Shown piece after piece: positions 9,165 through 18,792 of a stretch of DNA of 64,000 bases. Position numbers and translations under genes: made by a program. Within the stretch, counting starts at the first letter, position 1. Every line of letters begins with the position of its first letter. Source of the DNA: Vibrio coralliilyticus ATCC BAA-450. Its GTDB lineage: Bacteria; Pseudomonadota; Gammaproteobacteria; Enterobacterales; Vibrionaceae. The stretch covers positions 1 through 64,000 of the forward strand of contig NZ_ACZN01000007.1 in NCBI RefSeq assembly GCF_000176135.1. The letters are read 5' to 3'. The notes under the pieces are model-generated. The model worked only from the letters and a program-made list of their open reading frames with translations, did no database searches and was not told where the DNA came from.

Positions 9165-10058
9165 TCAGGCTGCTAACTTTTTTCCGTCGATAGAAACGGG
9201 CTCTCTATCGAGATCTCGGCTCACCAGTACCATCAGCGCTGCAGAGATATCCGCCATGAGCGCGCGATACTGACTGACGCCACGAGTAAAGTGGTTATAA
9301 AGCACAACAGCAGGAATCGCAGCTACCAAACCAATCGCTGTTGCCAGCAAGGCTTCTGCAATCCCCGGCGCCACGACGGCTAATGTGGTGTTTTGAGATT
9401 TAGCGATGCCGATAAAGGCATTCATGATCCCCCAAACAGTGCCAAATAGGCCGACAAAAGGGCCAACAGAACCAACCGTCGCCAGCACTCCGGTACCTCC
9501 CACCATCGCACTGCTTAAACCAGCCTGAACACGTTCGAGTCTGAGCTGTAAGCGCTCTTTAATGCCATCTTCATTGTCTGCTCGAGCAGATAACGCAAGC
9601 TCTTTTTCTGTAGCTTCAATCAACGCCAGCCCAGCGCCTTCTGCACTGTCGCAGCGCAGCTTGCCTTCGACCAAGGTTTCCGAATCAAGCAATTCATTAA
9701 GAATATGACGCGCACGGCGACGCGCTAGGTTTAACTGGATTTGCTTTGCGATACCAATCGCCCAAGTCACGCCTGAGGCCACCAGCAGTAAAATCATCAC
9801 CGCTTTAACCACCCAGTCAGCCGATTGATACATGCCATAGGGAGACATGTCGTGTTGAGGAGTTGCGGCGACCAAATCCGGTGGCGACATGTTGTCGCTC
9901 ACCGGTGCAGGAAGCGCAGAGATTTCAGCCTTCTCTGCGATGGTCGCCCTTTCCTGCATAACGGGTTGTGACCCGATTTCTGACGTTGTTTCAGCCCAGC
10001 TGAATGGGGCCGCTAAAAAAAAGTAAATTATCAGTAGTGTTCTGGATAAGCATTCCAT
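9165..10058 (-). CDS. exbB: ExbB (MotA/TolQ/ExbB proton channel), with cleavable signal peptide
   Basis: Inner-membrane proton channel of the TonB motor. About 297 aa: a signal peptide (ending SWAE, about residue 22), a roughly 60-residue periplasmic extension, then three membrane helices. The proton-channel signatures GTVWGIMNAFIGIAKS and ALLATAIGLVAAIPAVV are present. The reading frame continues upstream to a TTG at 10139, but ATG at 10058 starts a proper signal peptide, so I chose it. The long N-terminus marks the class of ExbB that carries a periplasmic extension. The gene lies about 140 bp after the Slam gene, in the same direction. Confidence 0.92.
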   Translation of the reverse strand: MECLSRTLLIIYFFLAAPFSWAETTSEIGSQPVMQERATIAEKAEISALPAPVSDNMSPPDLVAATPQHDMSPYGMYQSADWVVKAVMILLLVASGVTWAIGIAKQIQLNLARRRARHILNELLDSETLVEGKLRCDSAEGAGLALIEATEKELALSARADNEDGIKERLQLRLERVQAGLSSAMVGGTGVLATVGSVGPFVGLFGTVWGIMNAFIGIAKSQNTTLAVVAPGIAEALLATAIGLVAAIPAVVLYNHFTRGVSQYRALMADISAALMVLVSRDLDREPVSIDGKKLAA

Positions 10059-10200
10059 TGTTTTACTCACATTCGGTTTATCTGTGCGCACTATGCCTAG
10101 CCAAACACGTGCACCTCTATCAGTAACACCGAACAACAATGAAAATCCGTAAAAGTTTTTTCATTTATTTTTCAAATGACCAGTAAACCATTGATTATTT

Positions 10201-11679
10201 TCAGAATCTTTTTTCTAGTTTTATACTGTATTGATGCTGCTTGTAGCTGTATGCCCAATCAACATTACTCTTGGTCTGATTGGCTTTGACTTCGATGAGC
10301 GGTTTAAACCCGGCAAACAGCTCTGGCAAGGTCACCACTAAGGTATAATTTTGCTCAGTATCGTCACGCCGCTCACCGAGCACCGCATTGAAGTCACCAT
10401 AAATACGTTGCCGCAACGAAGCGAATAAGGCCACGTCAGTATTCAGCGATGTGAAGGTTTTATTCACGCCCAATCGACCTCCCCACAAATCGTACTCATG
10501 CACCGCCTGTCGGTTTTGTTTCAGTGTCCAGTCTACACCACCAAACACTAACCATTTGTCGGGTAACTGATGCCAGTAAGTGCCAAAGACAGACCATTGC
10601 CAGTCGGATTGGTAACGAAAGGCCTGATTACGATAATCGAGGTATTCCCCTTCCACTTCGAGTTTCATAGCAGAAGTCTGGCTAAGATTGGTGAACCAAT
10701 CCGCCTTGAAGCCGCCCGAAGCAAACAACGCCTGATTCGCTAAGGCGCGATATTCAAACTGCGGTGCAATACTGATCTGATGTTTGGCAGTCTGATAGCT
10801 GTAACCAAAGGTCACGTTTAACGTCTGCTCGTTATGTTCTTTGTGGTTCTGATAATTGGTGCCATAGGCAAAGCTGCGTAGCTGCAAGCCATGATGACCA
10901 CTAAGCGAAAAACGTCGATTTAAACTGGCGTCGTAGTCAATACCATAGGCAGATTTAACCTTGGGCGCGCTGCGCTCTAAAAAACACTGACCATTGGTGA
11001 AATAGACCAGACATTCATAATGTTTCGAGGACAAATTGAGGTTGTCATTGTAGGTCGGCCCAAAGGAAAACGCGCCTTGCCAATCATCACGATACTCCAG
11101 TGCACTAACAAAACTTTCTACCGTATTCCGGACTCCCGCCGATCTCGGGTTATCAGCAGGTAAGCGGGTGAGGATGTCATTAAACAACGACAAAGAAGCG
11201 CTGTTTTCTCTGTCTTCAAACCAGACGCGAGCTAACTCCAGCTCTGCGGGCAAAAAGTTTTCCTGCATCTCAAGCAATGCCGAGTAGTGCGTTTCTGCCT
11301 GATTATAATCACGCGCATTGCGTGCCAATGCCCCCGATGCGTAGTGCACCAACATAGGATCAAAATCCGCCAACGCCATATACCTTTCCAGCAGACTCTC
11401 TGCCAGTGCCCATTGACGCTGCCGAACCGCGACATGCAATGCCGGTCCAAGCTCATCTGCGGTGTTCGCTACACTCGATTCTGAGCCTGACGCCGACTGT
11501 TCAGCTAGGCGTTCTTTTTCCAGCTCTTCTTCAATAAGAGCATTTTCGTTTTGACGGGAAGATAGCGCGTCGCGTTGCTGGATACGTAAATCGGTATCCT
11601 GATCCGCGTAAGAGAAAAAGGAATAGCTAACGCTCACCATTAACAGTGAGCCAAGAATAAAGTTACGGTCGATTTTCAT
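10201..11679 (-). CDS. Slam-type surface-protein translocator (DUF560 outer-membrane barrel)
   Basis: Slam proteins are outer-membrane translocators that carry TbpB-like lipoproteins or soluble hemophores to the outside. 492 aa: a signal peptide (about 1-25, ending FFSYA), a TPR-like helical periplasmic domain (about 75-185, with repeats such as ALHVAVRQRQWALAESLLER and ARDYNQAETHYSALLEMQ), then the DUF560 barrel. The barrel opens with FSFGPTYNDNLNLSS (about 205-220) and ends in KLEKRF, with the terminal Phe of outer-membrane barrels. It lies 72 bp downstream of a hemophilin-like gene, which is the likely cargo. The fold is well supported; the cargo is inferred from neighbourhood. Confidence 0.9.
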   Translation of the reverse strand: MKIDRNFILGSLLMVSVSYSFFSYADQDTDLRIQQRDALSSRQNENALIEEELEKERLAEQSASGSESSVANTADELGPALHVAVRQRQWALAESLLERYMALADFDPMLVHYASGALARNARDYNQAETHYSALLEMQENFLPAELELARVWFEDRENSASLSLFNDILTRLPADNPRSAGVRNTVESFVSALEYRDDWQGAFSFGPTYNDNLNLSSKHYECLVYFTNGQCFLERSAPKVKSAYGIDYDASLNRRFSLSGHHGLQLRSFAYGTNYQNHKEHNEQTLNVTFGYSYQTAKHQISIAPQFEYRALANQALFASGGFKADWFTNLSQTSAMKLEVEGEYLDYRNQAFRYQSDWQWSVFGTYWHQLPDKWLVFGGVDWTLKQNRQAVHEYDLWGGRLGVNKTFTSLNTDVALFASLRQRIYGDFNAVLGERRDDTEQNYTLVVTLPELFAGFKPLIEVKANQTKSNVDWAYSYKQHQYSIKLEKRF

Positions 11680-11698
11680 TGATGTATTTCAATCGGAG

Positions 11699-11726
11699 AA
11701 AAAATGGGAGCAAGTCACTTGCTCCC
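11699..11726 (-). terminator. Hairpin terminator/attenuator between the hemophilin and Slam genes
   Basis: On the minus strand GGGAGCAAGT pairs with ACTTGCTCCC around a 1-base centre (in practice a 9-bp stem with a 3-base loop), followed by ATTTTTTC. It sits inside an otherwise co-directional operon, so it would reduce, not abolish, slam-exbB-exbD-tonB transcription relative to the cargo gene. Confidence 0.85.
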
Positions 11727-11751
11727 CAAAAGAGAAAGACAAAAACGAAAA

Positions 11752-12453
11752 TTAGTTTTTGCTACCGCCAAAGGCAGTATCTAGCGTGCTGTCGCCAGCA
11801 AACTTAGCAAAGCCAGCTAGGAAAGCGGCATCGGCGCCAAAGAAGTGGCCTTGAGAGTGACCGATAGACATGCCATTCGCCACTGCGGTTCCAGAGAATT
11901 CCGCGGTAGACGCATTAATCGCGTTGTTGTATAGATTGATCGACAGATTGCTATTTGAAAGAGCACCGTTAAGTGTTTGCGCACCAAAATCCGCCGTGAA
12001 CTGACCGCTTAGAGTTGCACCGTTATTGATACCAGCGACTGTATAGGTGGCTGAGCCAGATGTAGGTACGGTTGTGCCTGTGTCATCGCCCACGTAGTAA
12101 ACTGCGCGATCCACAGCCTGACCGTTTTCAGTGCCTGAAGACCATTCACCAAACCAGATATCTTGACCAGCAACCTGAGAGAAAACGTATTTAGAGTTGT
12201 TGTGGTCACTGCCAGAGGTATACACATCCCCATTTTGGCTGGCAAAGACGGTTAGGCCGTCAAAGTCGACTTTTTTACCACCTGTACTACCGATACCTGC
12301 TTTACCTTTAGAGTGGATAAACGGAACCCAGACTTCAGATTCACCCACCTGACGCTGCGAACCGTCACTGATGGCACCATCAAAACCAGCATGTGCCAGT
12401 GAGCTTAGGCCAAGCATGGCCGCTGAAATCCATGAAAGTTGTACGATTTTCAT
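11752..12453 (-). CDS. HphA-like secreted hemophilin (TbpB-type beta-barrel, probable Slam cargo)
   Basis: Probable secreted haem-binding protein. 233 aa with a signal peptidase I leader (cleavage after about residue 22, SSLAHA). There is no lipobox Cys, so the product should be soluble and not lipid-anchored. The C-terminal half has the TbpB-type eight-strand barrel signatures GQFTADFGAQTLNGALS (150-166) and HSQGHFFGADAAFLAGFAKF (199-218). The N-terminal half would be the ligand-binding handle. Mature-chain histidines are 47, 84, 199 and 203; 47 and 84 are candidate haem ligands, which is an inference. AAGGA lies 7 bases before the ATG. It sits between a TonB receptor and a Slam gene and has a terminator on each side, which suggests separate high-level expression. 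Ligand identity (haem or haemoglobin) is inferred from the Acinetobacter HphA family. Confidence 0.82.
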   Translation of the reverse strand: MKIVQLSWISAAMLGLSSLAHAGFDGAISDGSQRQVGESEVWVPFIHSKGKAGIGSTGGKKVDFDGLTVFASQNGDVYTSGSDHNNSKYVFSQVAGQDIWFGEWSSGTENGQAVDRAVYYVGDDTGTTVPTSGSATYTVAGINNGATLSGQFTADFGAQTLNGALSNSNLSINLYNNAINASTAEFSGTAVANGMSIGHSQGHFFGADAAFLAGFAKFAGDSTLDTAFGGSKN

Positions 12454-12570
12454 TATTCAATCCTTAATAGGCTATATGTTGTCATCTGCTGCCCAGACGT
12501 TTTTATCCGCTGTCTTTAGCAGCTTCATTCAATACACCGGATGAAACAGAGGAACCCGTAAATAAGCATG

Positions 12571-12600
12571 AAAAAAACCGCAGTCTTAGCTGCGGATTTT
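12571..12600 (-). terminator. Hairpin terminator downstream of the TonB-dependent receptor
   Basis: On the minus strand CCGCAG-CTAAGA-CTGCGG followed by TTTTTTT, starting just after the receptor stop at 12610. It separates receptor and hemophilin expression. A promoter for the hemophilin would have to lie in 12454-12570. Confidence 0.85.
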
Positions 12601-12609
12601 TGATTGAAG

Positions 12610-15600
12610 TTAGAATCGGCTGGTCAGTTTGACGCTGATGGTGCGACCCGGTGCAGGAATCCCAGTTACGGCTCCAGGTTCGAGGTAGTACATGTCGGTT
12701 AGGTTACTGCCACGTACTTCAAACTGAAGATGTTCGTTATAGGCGTAACCAATATACGCATCCACAGTAGTCACATGATCGCGTTTAACATAGTCTTCTG
12801 AATGACTGTCTGACGCATAATAGGTGCGAGTTCCGGCAATCAGCTTCTTGTTAAAGAATCGTGCCCCAAAATGAACACTACCACTGATTTCAGGGGGGGC
12901 TTTATTGGCGAGATAGCTGGTATTGCTAAAGCCACCACGTCGGCATTGCTTATACTCCGCAGAGCCAGTGCTGGCAATGTCCGCCATAAAACGCTGCGTG
13001 GCTGCACTTTCATCACATACTTCATATTCAAGATTGTAGGCAACGGATAAATCACCAAAGTAATCGCCATCGTCATAATCCAGCTGCAATTCTAAGCCAC
13101 TGGTACTCAATTTCTCTAAGTTAGTAAAGCTGGTTGTATTTAGTGACGTATTCCTGTCCATCACGTCTTCAATCACCTGATCAAAATAGGTCAGTTTGAT
13201 ATTGGCGTGATCGAAGTAATAGACATAGCCCAGCTCCCAGAGTTTGGAACGTTCAGGCGCCAATGGCGATGACACCGATGGCACTGCCGAAAAGCCAACC
13301 GTACTTTCAAACATACTAGGAAAGCGCAATGATTCGGCGTAGCGAATATAACTGCGGCTGTCTTCGGTCATTAACCAGGTCAAAGAGGCCGATGGCATCC
13401 AACCGCTGTCACTTGATTCGGTATTGGTGTAGGTACTGGTTGAAGAGGCACTGATGGATTGTGCTGAGCAGCTGCCCGCAACGTAGTTGGGGTCATTCGC
13501 AGCAGCAATACAGCCATTATCTGATGCACTGTAGTTATTCTGGCCATCATGACGCCATTCTGACTCAATATCTTCCACATAGGATGTGTGTGTGGCAGCG
13601 TCAGCGACTCCCTGAGCTACTAGCGCATCCTGCTCAACTATTTTGGCATCTAACTGTGTCTGCACAATGGGAATAAGAAAAGGAGGGACATCGTTTAACG
13701 CCTGCCTCAAATTTGCAATTTCTTCGTTTAAACTGGTATCCGCATTTCGGATGCCACTTTCAATACCAGACAAATACTCCGCACGATTCGCATCAGTAAT
13801 CGGCACATTCATCTGATAAGAAAGCTTATAGCCTTCACTGCCATACTGAGATAACGCTTGAGTGTCGCCCGCTGCCAAGCGATTTTTGACATAGTTATCG
13901 ACGGTTTTGTAGTAGCCATAACGAATACCAGCGTTGAAAATCAATGACTCCGTCGCCCGCCACTCAATATTGGCACTGCCATTGTATTCCGTTCGCTCCC
14001 CCGCTCGCGCTTGCTCAAACTCCTCAATCACAGCGTTCAAGTCGCCTTTAGGCGCCAGCTCATGGAATTGGTAGTTACCAGAGAGAGTGAAATCAACATC
14101 GTTACCAAGCAGCATTTTGTTGCTGACACTCAAGCCATAGCGATCTTCTTCAGAGTTTATGCGTGCTGTGTTTTTAATAATTGTCGAGCCATCTGTCAGG
14201 CTGTTGGGGGAACCGGATCCCGAATTTGAACTAACATCGGACAAAGTCATCCACAGGTTGGATTTAAAATCGATATAGGGATTATCTGGCTTGGAACTTA
14301 GTTTAAGATTGTAGGCTTGCAGTCTGGTCTCATTTAACGGCCATTGAGCCACACCTGATAAGTACCTTGCTTCAGCACGGCTTGCAAGGATTTCACCGTG
14401 GGTACTCTTGGTGTAGCGAGCCCCCACCTCGACCTTAGTATCGTAGTTTAGGTTAAAGGCAAATTTACCCAAAAACGATTCCATTTTAGAAGAAGTATTC
14501 GGTACCTCTTCACCGGGGCGATAGACCAAGGCTAAGTGCTCTGGACGAATCACTGTCTGGCGCCCTCCTAATTCTTCTCCTTCCGCCAAAGGCTGTCGGT
14601 AAAATCCAGCGTCATTCTTGCCTGAAAAGTAGTTACCTCGACTGCGATAAGCATAAGCCGCCAACCACTCCACTTTTGGCCCAATACCCGAAACAGCCAA
14701 TCGGTAAGCCGTATCTTCACCATTTAACGGATTATCATCCTGACGCTGATCAGGATTAATAACCAAAGCAGGGTCGTTGTACAACAGATCACTTGCAGGA
14801 TTATCGAGGTTAGCATATTCCGGAATGGTGCTAACATCTTGTCCTGTATACAACCTCGGCTCTTCTGGTGCAGTTGAGTTACTGCTGCTTTCGGCAATGA
14901 ATTCCATACCAAAAGTTTCGCCGGGTTGCACAATATCTCGTGGAGATAACGTCGTGATTTCCACCGCTCCGCCCACTGAGGTGTTCACGTCTGGATTGAT
15001 TTGCGCACCCTTATGAACTGTCATGCCACCAATCAAGTTCGGGTCGAGAAAACTTCGATTAGACGCCCCGCGATAACCGTTGTTCACCGTAATCGCCTGC
15101 TCAGTACCGTCAATAATCACAGGGACCCGGCCCGGTCCCTGAATGCCGCGAATATTCGGGTCAATACCACCGCCATTGCGCGCATCGCCACTGTGTACGT
15201 TGGCCATCCCTTTAAAGATGTCCGAAGCGTCCGCCCCTTTGAAGCGCTCAAGTTCTTCCTTGCCACGGTATTCCGTTGCGGCGTCTTTGTCATAGACATT
15301 GGCTTCACCCGCTTCATCGCGGCTAATGCCACCGTCAAGGCTGGTCCCAACCTGAATCGCATCCAGCGACCATTCATCACCACCGTCAACCACATACGAA
15401 CCATCAAGCTGCTTTTGCGCACTGAGCCCGGCATCCGCGAGTAAAACATTAAACGCATCGTCTGGTTGGTAATCTCCTTGTAAACCTAAGCTGTACTGGC
15501 CCTGACTCAGGCTGGCATCAATCGAATATTCAATACCTGCCTGAAGCGCAAACTGATTGAGCACGCTATCTAAGTCGCCTGCGGGAATATTGAAATTCTG

Positions 15601-15702
15601 CGCCTGAGCAGATAGCGCCACAATGGGCAGTACCAGACCAGCCAAACCAAGCTGGGTACGGATCGCCGTCGACAAAAGGTTAGAGGTGAAAGGAGACTGC
15701 AC
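12610..15702 (-). CDS. TonB-dependent receptor with STN signalling domain (HphR-like haem/hemophore receptor)
   Basis: Large outer-membrane gated channel, 1,030 aa. The start is GTG with AAGGA 8 bases upstream. Order: signal peptide (to about 34, SAQAQ), STN domain (about 36-110: FNIPAGDLDSVLNQFALQAG), plug (about 150-260: EELERFKGADASDIFKGM, DPNIRGIQGPGRVPVIIDG, SVGGAVEITTLSP), then a 22-strand-type barrel ending in TISVKLTSRF. The STN domain means it both imports ligand and signals to the FecR protein encoded just upstream. A helical, Gln/Glu/Ala-rich insertion at about residues 630-750, ending in two Cys (near NGC and GSCS), is unusual for a surface loop and may dock the partner protein. 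Ligand is inferred from the neighbouring hemophilin and Slam. Confidence 0.92.
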   Translation of the reverse strand: MQSPFTSNLLSTAIRTQLGLAGLVLPIVALSAQAQNFNIPAGDLDSVLNQFALQAGIEYSIDASLSQGQYSLGLQGDYQPDDAFNVLLADAGLSAQKQLDGSYVVDGGDEWSLDAIQVGTSLDGGISRDEAGEANVYDKDAATEYRGKEELERFKGADASDIFKGMANVHSGDARNGGGIDPNIRGIQGPGRVPVIIDGTEQAITVNNGYRGASNRSFLDPNLIGGMTVHKGAQINPDVNTSVGGAVEITTLSPRDIVQPGETFGMEFIAESSSNSTAPEEPRLYTGQDVSTIPEYANLDNPASDLLYNDPALVINPDQRQDDNPLNGEDTAYRLAVSGIGPKVEWLAAYAYRSRGNYFSGKNDAGFYRQPLAEGEELGGRQTVIRPEHLALVYRPGEEVPNTSSKMESFLGKFAFNLNYDTKVEVGARYTKSTHGEILASRAEARYLSGVAQWPLNETRLQAYNLKLSSKPDNPYIDFKSNLWMTLSDVSSNSGSGSPNSLTDGSTIIKNTARINSEEDRYGLSVSNKMLLGNDVDFTLSGNYQFHELAPKGDLNAVIEEFEQARAGERTEYNGSANIEWRATESLIFNAGIRYGYYKTVDNYVKNRLAAGDTQALSQYGSEGYKLSYQMNVPITDANRAEYLSGIESGIRNADTSLNEEIANLRQALNDVPPFLIPIVQTQLDAKIVEQDALVAQGVADAATHTSYVEDIESEWRHDGQNNYSASDNGCIAAANDPNYVAGSCSAQSISASSTSTYTNTESSDSGWMPSASLTWLMTEDSRSYIRYAESLRFPSMFESTVGFSAVPSVSSPLAPERSKLWELGYVYYFDHANIKLTYFDQVIEDVMDRNTSLNTTSFTNLEKLSTSGLELQLDYDDGDYFGDLSVAYNLEYEVCDESAATQRFMADIASTGSAEYKQCRRGGFSNTSYLANKAPPEISGSVHFGARFFNKKLIAGTRTYYASDSHSEDYVKRDHVTTVDAYIGYAYNEHLQFEVRGSNLTDMYYLEPGAVTGIPAPGRTISVKLTSRF

Positions 15703-15800
15703 GTTTATGTCCTTATTCGCTGGGTTAACTAGTGACTACACCGAGCGAATGAGTCAAAGCCTCAATCGATGAGAGAAAAATTATCCAAGTTGTCAGTAAT

Positions 15801-16745
15801 TCATGCTCTTTTGCTAGCAATACTGACCCAGAAGCGAGTACGGAAGTGCACTTCAATGGGCAAGATCTGGCGCAGATTTTCCAGTGTTTGGTCGGTATCG
15901 CGAATCGAGTACACACCGGAGATACGCAACGCTGATAGCTCAGGGGACACCTTGATCACGCCGCGGCGATAACGGGACAGCTCAGCAATAAATTCCGGTA
16001 ACGGCGTATCGTGGGCGAGGATTTTTTCTTCTAACCACAACGCATCCGTGGCGAGCAAGCTCTGTTTTCGGCCTTGATGGTAAGCGCTAAACTCGCTTTT
16101 CTCCCCAGCGAGCAAGTGTTGGCCTTGTGCCTGTCGCTGAGACTTCGCGATGACTTCGCCTTCGAACACACTGACCCGCGTCTGTTCAGGTTCGAGGCGA
16201 ACACTGAACTTAGTCCCGATCGGCGTCACACTGCCCTGTGGAGTGATGACATGGAAAGGCGTCAGGTGATGGCCAGTGGTGACCATAATTTCACCTTCCA
16301 TCAGGCGGATAACTCTTTGATGCTGATTGAAATCGACACGCATGCGACTGGCGGTATTGAGCACAACCACGGTGCCATCCGACAGCTTTATCGGCTTCAC
16401 TTCTCCAGTGGCAGAGGCGTATTCCGTTTCACCTTGTGGCATGGCTGCATCACTGGAAAGCACCAAACTCATGGTGGCTAGAGAAACGCCGCCCCAAATC
16501 AACACTTGCCTGCGTGACACGCGTTGACGATAGGTTCCTAGCACCTTACTACCCGACTGCGGATCCGGCAGGGAGGTAAATTTTTGCTGTAGCGACTCCA
16601 TCTGTCGCCAAGCGTAGTCATTGTCTGGGTGACGAGTGCGCCAGAGATGGAATGCACGCTTATCCTGCTCGGTCACATCGTCCGACCACATCCGTGCCAT
16701 CCACAATGACGCCTGTTCAATTGATTTGCGAGATACGCGCTCCAT
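15801..16745 (-). CDS. FecR-family anti-sigma/sigma-regulator protein
   Basis: Inner-membrane relay of cell-surface signalling. It senses the receptor STN domain in the periplasm and controls the cognate ECF sigma factor in the cytoplasm. About 314 aa from ATG 16745: a cytosolic N-terminal DUF4880-like domain (WMARMWSDDVTEQDKRAFHL), one membrane segment near residues 83-103 (LIWGGVSLATMSLVLSS), the FecR domain (GEVKPIKLSDGTVVVLNTAS, TPFHVITPQGSVTPIGTKFS) and a C-terminal STN-contacting region. The frame extends upstream into the sigma gene, but ATG 16745 lies 2 bases after the sigma stop and fits family length, so the two are translationally coupled. Confidence 0.93.
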   Translation of the reverse strand: MERVSRKSIEQASLWMARMWSDDVTEQDKRAFHLWRTRHPDNDYAWRQMESLQQKFTSLPDPQSGSKVLGTYRQRVSRRQVLIWGGVSLATMSLVLSSDAAMPQGETEYASATGEVKPIKLSDGTVVVLNTASRMRVDFNQHQRVIRLMEGEIMVTTGHHLTPFHVITPQGSVTPIGTKFSVRLEPEQTRVSVFEGEVIAKSQRQAQGQHLLAGEKSEFSAYHQGRKQSLLATDALWLEEKILAHDTPLPEFIAELSRYRRGVIKVSPELSALRISGVYSIRDTDQTLENLRQILPIEVHFRTRFWVSIASKRA

Positions 16746-16747
16746 GT

Positions 16748-17266
16748 TCAGTAATAACCTTCCATGGCAGCCAACATACAACCTTGCAACGCTTTGGCGA
16801 CGTATTTCTCCACTGAAGAGACCGACACCTCAAGACGCTGAGCAATTTCCTTGTAACTCAAGCCTTCCATCTGCCTGAGGATCAAAGCCTGACGAACCTT
16901 AAATGGCAATTTGTGCAACATGGCATCAATCTCCACCAGCACTTCAACCATCATGGTTTGAGTTTCCGGCGATGACGCCACGTCTTCAGGCTGTTGTTCA
17001 AGCAGCTCTAAATAGGCGGTTTCAATCCGGCGGCGGCGATAGAGGTCAATCACCAAGCCTTTGGCAATGTGCGTAAGGTAGCGACGTGAATCTTTACGCT
17101 CGGGCAATTTACCGCTGACAAGAAGGCGCAAATACGTATCCTGGACCAGATCGGCACTGACTTGAGGGCAACTCAATCTCCGCTGAATAAACAACGAAAG
17201 CCAGCCATGATGCTCTCGATACATGCTGTCTACTTCGTTGATATCCACAGGGCTGATGGCCGTCAT
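16748..17266 (-). CDS. FecI-like ECF (iron-starvation) sigma factor
   Basis: RNA polymerase sigma subunit of the extracytoplasmic-function class. 172 aa: region 2 (MYREHHGWLSLFIQRRL, DLVQDTYLRLL) and region 4 with helix-turn-helix (EGLSYKEIAQRLEVSVSSVE). Strong ribosome site AAGGAG. A Fur box overlaps its promoter, and fecR, the receptor and the uptake genes follow in the same direction. Expected targets are the receptor promoter in 15703-15800 and perhaps the hemophilin promoter. I could not identify the target motif by eye. Confidence 0.94.
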   Translation of the reverse strand: MTAISPVDINEVDSMYREHHGWLSLFIQRRLSCPQVSADLVQDTYLRLLVSGKLPERKDSRRYLTHIAKGLVIDLYRRRRIETAYLELLEQQPEDVASSPETQTMMVEVLVEIDAMLHKLPFKVRQALILRQMEGLSYKEIAQRLEVSVSSVEKYVAKALQGCMLAAMEGYY

Positions 17267-18352
<1,086 letters not shown>

Positions 18353-18407
18353 ACTGGCTTGTTAACAAGCTGTTTATCAAGAAATACTGTCTCTGCCTAC
18401 TCTGATC

Positions 18408-18437
18408 TAGACACTGGGAACACTGAGACTGTATAAT
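18408..18437 (+). promoter_or_regulatory. Sigma-70 promoter for rpoZ-spoT
   Basis: TAGACA (18408-18413), 18-bp spacer and a perfect TATAAT (18432-18437), about 40 bp before the rpoZ start. Only a weak hairpin (GCTTG-TTAA-CAAGC, near 18358-18371) separates gmk from this promoter, so read-through from gmk is also possible. Confidence 0.7.
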
Positions 18438-18479
18438 TTCTCGTCATACAAAATTTTAGTTAACTAATTTGGAGTCCTC

Positions 18480-18752
18480 ATGGCACGCGTAACTGTTCAA
18501 GACGCTGTTGAAAAAGTTGGCAACCGTTTCGACCTAGTTCTCATTGCGGCTCGCCGCGCTCGTCAAATGCAAACTGGCGGTAAAGATTCACTAGTGCCAG
18601 AAGAGAATGATAAGGCAACGGTTATCGCTCTACGCGAAATCGAAGAAGGCCTGATCACTAAAGAAATCCTAGATGCTCGTGAGCGTCAGGAACAGCAGGA
18701 ACAAGAAGCAGCAGAACTAGCAGCCGTAAGCAGCATTGCTCACAGTCGTTAA
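18480..18752 (+). CDS. rpoZ: RNA polymerase omega subunit
   Basis: Small subunit that helps assemble RNA polymerase and forms part of a ppGpp-binding site. 90 aa, family length. It starts [20 protein letters not shown] and contains [11 protein letters not shown] and [17 protein letters not shown]. Ribosome site GGAG about 7 bases before ATG. Directly precedes spoT. Confidence 0.98.
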   Translation: MARVTVQDAVEKVGNRFDLVLIAARRARQMQTGGKDSLVPEENDKATVIALREIEEGLITKEILDARERQEQQEQEAAELAAVSSIAHSR

Positions 18753-18792
18753 TCTGACTTCCTTCTCATCAACTATCTTCCAGGCCTAAAGT

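Noticed and set aside
15001..15458. Plus- and minus-strand frames of 110-147 codons within the receptor gene
   Set aside because: Fully covered by the TonB-dependent receptor, whose plug and STN motifs are continuous; no independent coding evidence.
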